Assembly: GCA_021735105.1 (NCBI GenBank)
Contig: JAIPHS010000029.1
Location: 1 to 9,185, forward strand
Direction: 5' to 3'
Source: Candidatus Omnitrophota bacterium
GTDB lineage: Bacteria > Omnitrophota > Gorgyraeia > Duberdicusellales > 4484-171
Length of the DNA: 9,185 nt
The notes under the pieces were generated by a model. The model searched no databases, was not told where the DNA came from, and saw only the letters and a program-made list of their open reading frames with translations. Numbering within the stretch: the first letter of the stretch is position 1; every line of letters begins with the position of its first letter. Below, piece after piece: positions 5,472 to 9,185 of this stretch. The position numbers and the translations under genes are program-made.

Positions 5472-5545
5472 GGCACTTCGCTGGATAATTTAGCTCAGTG
5501 CCATTGAAAATTAAGGTATACTTTAAATAGATTCATTTTCAATGG
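5472..5545 (+). promoter_or_regulatory. Structured leader with two hairpins, the second touching the ribosome site
   Basis: Hairpin 1: GGCACT (5472-5477) with AGTGCC (5497-5502), plus GCT (5480-5482) with AGC (5492-5494) across a symmetric 2x2 internal loop. Hairpin 2: CCATTGAAAAT (5501-5511) with ATTTTCAATGG (5535-5545), 11 perfect pairs. They share C5501-C5502. The 3' arm of hairpin 2 covers the first GG of the GGAGG ribosome site (5544-5548) of the GTG-started nitroreductase, so folding could limit translation. No known riboswitch class is recognised. Confidence 0.5.
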
Positions 5546-5554
5546 AGGTATAAT

Positions 5555-6049
5555 GTGGATTTTTGGGAAGTTGTCAAAAAAAGAATTAGCGTAAGAGAGT
5601 ATAGCGATCAACAGATTGATCAAGAAAAACTAAAGAAGATTGTAGATGCAGCTCATCTTGCGCCTACCGCACGTGGAGAAGAACTTTGGGAGTTTATAGT
5701 AGTTACTGACAAGAAAGCTTTAGAAGATTTAGGAGATATTACCGATCATGGTAAATTCTTAAAAGGTGCGGTTGCCGGAATTGTAGTTTTGGCTAAAGAT
5801 ACAAAATATTACCTTGAAGATGGTTCTGCGGCAACAGAAAATATTTTACTTGCGGCCGCCTCTTTAGGCATTGGTTCTTGCTGGATTGCGGGAGACAAAA
5901 AACCTTACGGAGCCGATATTTGTAAATATCTTCAGGTTCCCGATGGTTATAAATTGGTTAGTATTGTTTCGTTGGGATATCCTAAAGCGGAACCGAAATC
6001 ACATCAGAAAAGAAATATTGGAGATCTATTACATTGGGAAAAATTTTAA
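5555..6049 (+). CDS. Nitroreductase-family flavoprotein
   Basis: 164 residues, a compact FMN-dependent nitroreductase-fold oxidoreductase that uses NAD(P)H; the physiological substrate is unknown. Visible: the FMN-phosphate-binding RISVREYSD (10-18), the AAHLAPTARGEELWEFIVV segment (32-50), ATENILLAAASLGIGSCWIAG (93-113), and the closing SIVSLGYPKAEPK (136-148) with a basic end. Most family members are somewhat longer, so this is a short version. The start is GTG at 5555, 6 bases after GGAGG. An ATG at 5553 overlaps it but is out of frame and stops after 13 codons. The gene leads a tight group with HIT and CxxCxxxCC proteins, 13 bases ahead of the HIT start. Confidence 0.9.
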   Translation: MDFWEVVKKRISVREYSDQQIDQEKLKKIVDAAHLAPTARGEELWEFIVVTDKKALEDLGDITDHGKFLKGAVAGIVVLAKDTKYYLEDGSAATENILLAAASLGIGSCWIAGDKKPYGADICKYLQVPDGYKLVSIVSLGYPKAEPKSHQKRNIGDLLHWEKF

Positions 6050-6062
6050 ACAAGGGGGCAAA

Positions 6063-6452
6063 ATGACAACTTTATTTACTAAAATTATAAAGGGAGAAAT
6101 TCCCGCTCATAAAATATTGGAAGATGATCAGTTTTTAGCTTTTTTAGATATTCGGCCAATCAAATCAGGGCATACATTGGTTATACCCAAAAAAGAAGTT
6201 GATTATATTTTTGATTTAGATGATCAAACTTTGTCAGAGATTTTAGTTTTTTCAAAAAAAGTAGTTAGAATGATTGAGAAGGCCGTTCAATGTAAAAGGG
6301 TTGGGGTTATGATAGCCGGCTTAGAAGTACCGCATGCTCATATCCATCTTATTCCAATTACTTCTTTAGGAGACTTAACTTTTGCCAATGCTAGGGAAGT
6401 TAAAGATGATCAATTGAAAATTATGGCTGAAAAAATTCGAAATTACGAATAA
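6063..6452 (+). CDS. HIT-family (histidine triad) nucleotide hydrolase
   Basis: 129 residues. Carries the histidine triad HAHIHLIP (91-98; H91, H93, H95), the nucleotide-phosphate active site, preceded by FTKIIKGEIPAHKILEDD (5-22), FLDIRPIKSGHTLVIPK (27-43) and the central helix. This matches the Hint/HinT branch that hydrolyses nucleoside phosphoramidates and related nucleotide conjugates in the cytoplasm. The frame is open further upstream, to 5871, but that part overlaps the nitroreductase gene in another frame. The ATG at 6063 follows AAGGGGG and gives exactly the family's N-terminus. The partner substrate is not indicated by the neighbours. Confidence 0.95.
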   Translation: MTTLFTKIIKGEIPAHKILEDDQFLAFLDIRPIKSGHTLVIPKKEVDYIFDLDDQTLSEILVFSKKVVRMIEKAVQCKRVGVMIAGLEVPHAHIHLIPITSLGDLTFANAREVKDDQLKIMAEKIRNYE

Positions 6453-6457
6453 TAAAA

Positions 6458-6823
6458 ATGACTGGTAAAATTAAAAGCAATAGATATTGCAATGGCTGTT
6501 CGGCAATTTGCTGCATGAACCTATCAATGGGGATAGGGAAACCTGCTAATCAGAAAGAAGTAGAAGATTTAAAGTGGCAGCTTCAATTTGATACCGTAAA
6601 AGTATATATTAGAAAAAATCGCTGGTATCAGTTGGTAGAAGGCCGTTGTATGTATTTATCCAAGGATAATTTTTGTACGATTTATGACCGGCGGCCCCAA
6701 AAATGCCGCAGCCATAACCCACCCAATTGTGAACGTCATGGAAAATATTATGATGTGATGTTGGAAAATCCAAAAGATTTAGAAGAGTATTTAACTAGCA
6801 AAAAAAGAAATAAGTATTTTTAG
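6458..6823 (+). CDS. YkgJ-like CxxCxxxCC protein (zinc/iron-chelating domain)
   Basis: 121 residues. The N-terminal cluster C11-x2-C14-x3-C18-C19 and the later cysteines C64, C73, C83 and C91, with FCTIYDRRPQKCRSHNPP (72-89), match the putative metal-binding CxxCxxCC family. Members are thought to hold zinc or an iron-sulfur centre, and their function is largely unknown. It starts 5 bases after the HIT stop, without a ribosome site, so it is probably translated by re-initiation within the nitroreductase-HIT operon. Its stop overlaps by 4 bases the stop of the opposing lipoprotein gene, leaving no room for a terminator between them. Confidence 0.88.
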   Translation: MTGKIKSNRYCNGCSAICCMNLSMGIGKPANQKEVEDLKWQLQFDTVKVYIRKNRWYQLVEGRCMYLSKDNFCTIYDRRPQKCRSHNPPNCERHGKYYDVMLENPKDLEEYLTSKKRNKYF

Positions 6824-7233
6824 TTTTTGGCAAGTTCTTGAAATATTTTTTCAGATACAAATTTTGATAGAGTATAGTTAAGGGAAGACACTTTAACTTT
6901 AGTTATATTTGCATCTAACCAGTTAAAAAATATAATTACTTCAGTAGAGTGGCTAGCAGAAGGAAAGATTTTGTTATAGCCAAACGAAACCAAAAAGCCT
7001 TTATTCGATGAGCCGCGATAAGGGATAGCTTCTAATTTTTCTATAATTTCTTCTACTTGATAGTAGCAATCAATTATATTCTTTTTAAAATCTTGGCTAT
7101 AGATTTCACCTTTAGTCCTAAAAGGCCTAACTCCTATTCCTGTTAAACGTGCAGCTTCATAAGGGGAACAGCCGAAAGAGAAGAAAAATAAGCAAATAGA
7201 AAAAATTATATATTTCATTTTGTTTTTCTTCAT
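6820..7233 (-). CDS. Putative lipoprotein (hypothetical)
   Basis: 137 residues. A positively charged start (MKKNKMK) is followed by a hydrophobic segment YIIFSICLFFF and the lipobox-like SFGC with Cys22, so the mature protein would be lipid-anchored from that cysteine; the box is not ideal. The rest contains a short helical region (QVEEIIEKLEAI, about 54-65) followed by beta-rich stretches (KGFLVSFGYNKIFP, STEVIIFFNWLDANITKVKVSSLN). It could be a small alpha/beta periplasmic domain, but I do not recognise the family. There is no ribosome site before ATG; a promoter places the transcript start at or next to the ATG. It is divergent from the YgjP-like gene. Confidence 0.75.
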   Translation of the reverse strand: MKKNKMKYIIFSICLFFFSFGCSPYEAARLTGIGVRPFRTKGEIYSQDFKKNIIDCYYQVEEIIEKLEAIPYRGSSNKGFLVSFGYNKIFPSASHSTEVIIFFNWLDANITKVKVSSLNYTLSKFVSEKIFQELAKN

Positions 7234-7240
7234 TTGTTAT

Positions 7241-7268
7241 ATAATATCTTAATTGATAAAGTTGTCAA
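7241..7268 (-). promoter_or_regulatory. Promoter of the lipoprotein gene, predicting a leaderless mRNA
   Basis: On the minus strand TTGACA (7263-7268), 16 bases, TATTAT (7241-7246). The base 8 positions after the -10 is the A of the ATG at 7233, so little or no leader is expected, which agrees with the absence of a ribosome site. A plus-strand TATAAT (7240-7245) overlaps it and could serve the divergent gene. Confidence 0.6.
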
Positions 7269-7279
7269 TATTTAAGCTC

Positions 7280-7969
7280 ATGGAAAAAATCAATTATACT
7301 CTGTTAAGAAAACCATATCGTAGAACTATTAGTATAGAAGTAACCTCTGAAAATAAAGTTGTAGTAAAAACTTCTAAAGGTTATCCTGATAAGTTAATTA
7401 ATCAGTTCATTATTAAAAAATCGAGATGGATTCAGAAACAAATTGATTTCAATAAAAAAATAAGAAAACCATCCTTGCTGCGAAAATATATTTCTGGAGA
7501 AAAATACCTTTATTTAGGCAAATATTATCAGCTTTTTCTTAGCGAAGGTAAACCTAACATTAGATTGGATAATTGGTATTTAAAATTTTCTGGGTCAAAA
7601 AAATATTTAGTTCGGAAAAAATATATTCAAAATAAGCTAAAAGCATGGTATAAGGAGCAGGCTTACAAAAAGATATTGGAAAGAGTTTCTTTTTTTGAGA
7701 AAGTTTTGGGGGTAAATATTTCTGATCTTCAGATTAAATCTTTTAAGAGAAGCTGGGGGAATTGTTCCAGTAAAATGAAGGTTAGTTTTAGCCAATATTT
7801 AGTAATGGCTCCAGTTGCTGTGATAGATTATGTAGTGGCGCATGAGTTAACTCATATAATTATTTCCAATCATTCAGCTAAATTTTGGAAATTTTTAGAA
7901 AAAATAATTCCTGACTATAAACAAAGGAAACAATGGTTGGTTGTGCATGAAAATCAATTCTGTATCTAA
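7280..7969 (+). CDS. YgjP/SprT-like zinc metallohydrolase (DUF45 family)
   Basis: 229 residues from ATG 7280. The frame is also open from TTG 7253, but neither start has a clear ribosome site. Numbering from the ATG, HELTH (188-192) provides the two zinc histidines and the catalytic glutamate, and H198 in NHSAKFW is the third ligand. Upstream lie SGEKYLYLGKYYQL (72-85), and SFKRSWGNCSS (154-164), a conserved block of this family. Lysine-rich N-terminal beta strands and the length fit YgjP-like proteins. Predicted to be a cytoplasmic metal-dependent hydrolase or peptidase; the true substrate is not established. It is divergent from the lipoprotein gene, and is followed by a repeat-rich intergenic stretch. 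Confidence 0.88.
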   Translation: MEKINYTLLRKPYRRTISIEVTSENKVVVKTSKGYPDKLINQFIIKKSRWIQKQIDFNKKIRKPSLLRKYISGEKYLYLGKYYQLFLSEGKPNIRLDNWYLKFSGSKKYLVRKKYIQNKLKAWYKEQAYKKILERVSFFEKVLGVNISDLQIKSFKRSWGNCSSKMKVSFSQYLVMAPVAVIDYVVAHELTHIIISNHSAKFWKFLEKIIPDYKQRKQWLVVHENQFCI

Positions 7970-7990
7970 AATTGGGAATGGATGTAATCA

Positions 7991-8069
7991 ACGAATTTAC
8001 CAATCTATACGAATTTACGAATTAGCATAAATATGTATTCGTATATTCGTAAAAGATTCGTACATTCGA
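7991..8069. repeat. Clustered ACGAAT / ATTCGT repeats forming a large inverted repeat
   Basis: Three ACGAAT units (7991, 8009, 8017) are followed by three ATTCGT units (8037, 8045, 8056) and an ATTCGA (8064). The blocks 8009-8022 (ACGAATTTACGAAT) and 8037-8050 (ATTCGTATATTCGT) are reverse complements at 13 of 14 positions around a 14-base loop. The array is intergenic, between the metallohydrolase stop and the exonuclease ribosome site. No T-tract follows. Confidence 0.75.
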
Positions 8070-8099
8070 TGATTATACGGATTAATCGAGGAGGCCATA

Positions 8100-8663
8100 A
8101 TGGAAGAAATTTATGTAAGCACCGACATAGAAGCCGATGGGCCGGTTCCCGGTTTATATTCTATGTTAAGTTTTGGTTCAGCGGCTTTTAGAAAAAATAA
8201 AAAAATAGTTTCTACTTTCAGCGCGAATTTGAAATGTTTGCCCAGAGCTAGGAAGGATCCTGAGACAATGAAATGGTGGGAGTCGCAAAAAAAAGGCTGG
8301 GCAGCCTGTCGAAAAAATTTGCAAGATCCTAAAGAAGCTATGAAAAAATATTTTCAGTGGATAGATAAATTACCCGGTAAGCCTGTATTTGTGGCCTATC
8401 CAGCTTCTTTTGATTTTAGTTTTATTAATTGGTATTTTATTAAATTTATCGGTCAGAATCCTTTTTCTTATTTAGCTTTAGATATTAAGAGTTATGCCAT
8501 GGCTTTGTTAAAAAAACCTTTTTATAAGGTTACAAAGAACAAAATGCCAAAGAAATGGTTTGATCAAAATAAACGATCTCATGTCGCTCTAGATGATGCA
8601 ATAGAGCAAGGTTTGTTATTTTGTAATATTTTGGCTGATAATTATAACAAGGAGGAGAAATGA
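8100..8663 (+). CDS. DnaQ-fold 3'-5' exonuclease-like protein
   Basis: 187 residues of an RNase H/DEDD-type nuclease. The metal-binding acidic residues are visible: motif I TDIEADGP with D9 and E11, motif II YPASFDFSF with D105, and motif III SHVALDDAIEQG with H161 and D166. D128 (LDIKSY) is another conserved position. MKWWESQKKGW (57-67) resembles the Rv2179c-like exoribonuclease group, which acts on RNA, so RNA turnover is a reasonable guess, but a DNA substrate cannot be excluded. Not attached to a polymerase. ATG is 5 bases after GAGGAGG. Its stop overlaps the start of the next gene (ATGA), so the two are translationally coupled. Confidence 0.88.
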   Translation: MEEIYVSTDIEADGPVPGLYSMLSFGSAAFRKNKKIVSTFSANLKCLPRARKDPETMKWWESQKKGWAACRKNLQDPKEAMKKYFQWIDKLPGKPVFVAYPASFDFSFINWYFIKFIGQNPFSYLALDIKSYAMALLKKPFYKVTKNKMPKKWFDQNKRSHVALDDAIEQGLLFCNILADNYNKEEK

Positions 8664-9022
8664 AAAAATGTAAAGTGTGTGGCGTGGCTTTGAGTGGATT
8701 GATGGGAAAAATTAAAAAAATATTTTTCAATCAATACCCATCAAATAAAGACCAAGGTGTATGCAACAAGTGTATTGAAAATGGGAAACCTAATAAATCT
8801 GAAGAAAAAGCAGACAAACTAACCATCAGAGAAGATGAAAAATATCAATGTCCGGTTTGCAAAAGAATGATTCATCAATCTCATGCCTTAGAACATATAA
8901 AAAGTGAAGAATACTTAATGAAACTTATAGCAAAAGATCATCCAAAATGGGACAAAGAAGAACCAATCTGCAAAGAGTGTATAGATTATTATCGTAAATT
9001 AGTAGAAGATGCTGAGATATGA
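8660..9022 (+). CDS. Four-CxxC zinc-ribbon protein (hypothetical)
   Basis: 120 residues with four CxxC knuckles: CKVC (4-7), CNKC (35-38), CPVC (64-67) and CKEC (104-107). They look like two zinc ribbons of two knuckles each, separated by a lysine-rich linker (41-60). The second ribbon contains CKRMIHQSHALEHIKSEEYL and a KDHPKWDKEEPICKECI stretch. No catalytic motif seen. GGAGG at 8651-8655 and ATGA overlap with the exonuclease make this its likely partner, for instance as an RNA- or DNA-binding or adapter subunit; that is inference. Function unknown. Confidence 0.82.
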   Translation: MKKCKVCGVALSGLMGKIKKIFFNQYPSNKDQGVCNKCIENGKPNKSEEKADKLTIREDEKYQCPVCKRMIHQSHALEHIKSEEYLMKLIAKDHPKWDKEEPICKECIDYYRKLVEDAEI

Positions 9023-9025
9023 TTT

Positions 9026-9057
9026 TAGTCTAAAGCCCAAAGTCCTAAGTCCTAAGT
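9026..9057. repeat. Degenerate heptamer tandem repeat (AAGTCCT-like)
   Basis: Units TAGTCTA (9026-9032), AAGCCCA (9033-9039), AAGTCCT (9040-9046), AAGTCCT (9047-9053) and the partial AAGT (9054-9057). The array starts 4 bases after a stop codon, just as the hexamer array does after the PilZ gene. Confidence 0.6.
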
Positions 9058-9087
9058 TGTATGTTTTAGATTAAAAATAATATCTGC

Positions 9088-9115
9088 TTGACAGAAAAAA
9101 TAGTTATGTTATAAA
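9088..9115 (+). promoter_or_regulatory. Strong promoter running off the right edge
   Basis: Consensus TTGACA (9088-9093), 16 bases, TATAAA (9110-9115) with an extended TGT directly before it. A transcript from about 9122 leaves the window; its first 60 bases hold no convincing start codon with a ribosome site. The last 19 bases contain CTAGCT (9167-9172) and AGCTAG (9180-9185), a perfect 6-bp stem. Confidence 0.7.
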
Positions 9116-9185
9116 AGAGTGATTTTACTTACTCATACTATTCCTTTCTAAATAATATTTAAAGATCTAGCTTAAAGCCAGCTAG

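Noticed and set aside
5484..5502. tRNA-like 5' end (GGATAATTTAGCTCAGTGCC resembles an acceptor strand plus D-arm)
   Set aside because: No anticodon arm, T-arm (GTTCGAnTC) or matching 3' acceptor strand follows; the bases are better explained by the leader hairpin.
5871..6062. N-terminal extension of the HIT ORF
   Set aside because: It is an out-of-frame overlap with the nitroreductase gene; the ATG at 6063 has a ribosome site and gives the family N-terminus.
7991..8069. CRISPR array
   Set aside because: Units are six bases, irregularly spaced and in both orientations; there are no spacers of uniform length and no cas genes.
1..9185. Mobile element, prophage or defence island
   Set aside because: No transposase, integrase, terminal repeats, toxin-antitoxin or defence-gene motifs; the genes are housekeeping in style.

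Overview
This is a low-GC, gene-dense bacterial segment with 14 supportable protein genes, one of them partial. No rRNA, tRNA, CRISPR array, insertion sequence or phage gene was seen. Strong AGGAGG-type ribosome sites, sigma70-like promoters, a lipoprotein signal peptide and a PilZ domain point to a free-living or uncultured bacterium with membrane lipoproteins. The gene mix (hexameric GdhA, type I glutamine synthetase, family 4 uracil-DNA glycosylase, short release-factor-like GGQ protein, CxxCxxxCC protein) and the short AT-rich intergenic repeats would fit a candidate phylum such as Omnitrophota. That placement is a guess from gene style, not a measured result.

Layout. Bases 2-358 hold the end of NADP-type glutamate dehydrogenase (+), followed by a structured intergenic stretch and a strong intrinsic terminator. 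Facing it on the minus strand is a 515-residue glutamine synthetase carrying an extra N-terminal excisionase/MerR-like helix-turn-helix domain (500-2047). Its promoter is near consensus, and a perfect 7-3-7 inverted repeat lies in the spacer and -10 region. Upstream on the same strand is a membrane protein with a TrkH-like filter motif and a TrkA_C domain (2197-2976). Divergent from it are a PilZ protein, a membrane protein with an internal duplication, and the uracil-DNA glycosylase (3137-4552, +). A small minus-strand membrane ORF (4564-4860) and a GGQ release-factor-like protein (4896-5315) follow. The next cluster is nitroreductase, HIT protein and CxxCxxxCC protein (5555-6823, +), preceded by a hairpin-rich leader. 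A minus-strand lipoprotein (6820-7233) is divergent from a YgjP-like metallohydrolase (7253/7280-7969). The window ends with a DnaQ-fold exonuclease translationally coupled to a four-CxxC zinc-ribbon protein (8100-9022) and a strong promoter running off the right edge.

How the genes work together. The left third is about nitrogen assimilation: glutamate dehydrogenase and glutamine synthetase sit tail to tail. The synthetase appears to carry its own DNA-binding domain and has a palindromic candidate operator in its promoter, which suggests a one-protein nitrogen sensor and autoregulator. This is the most interesting possibility in the window. The remaining genes are mainly housekeeping or stress functions (DNA uracil repair, ribosome rescue, redox, nucleotide hydrolysis, RNA turnover), and I see no evidence that they form a single pathway. 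Three unrelated short repeat families lie directly after genes (3490-3525, 7991-8069, 9026-9057) and look like a genome-wide habit of this lineage.
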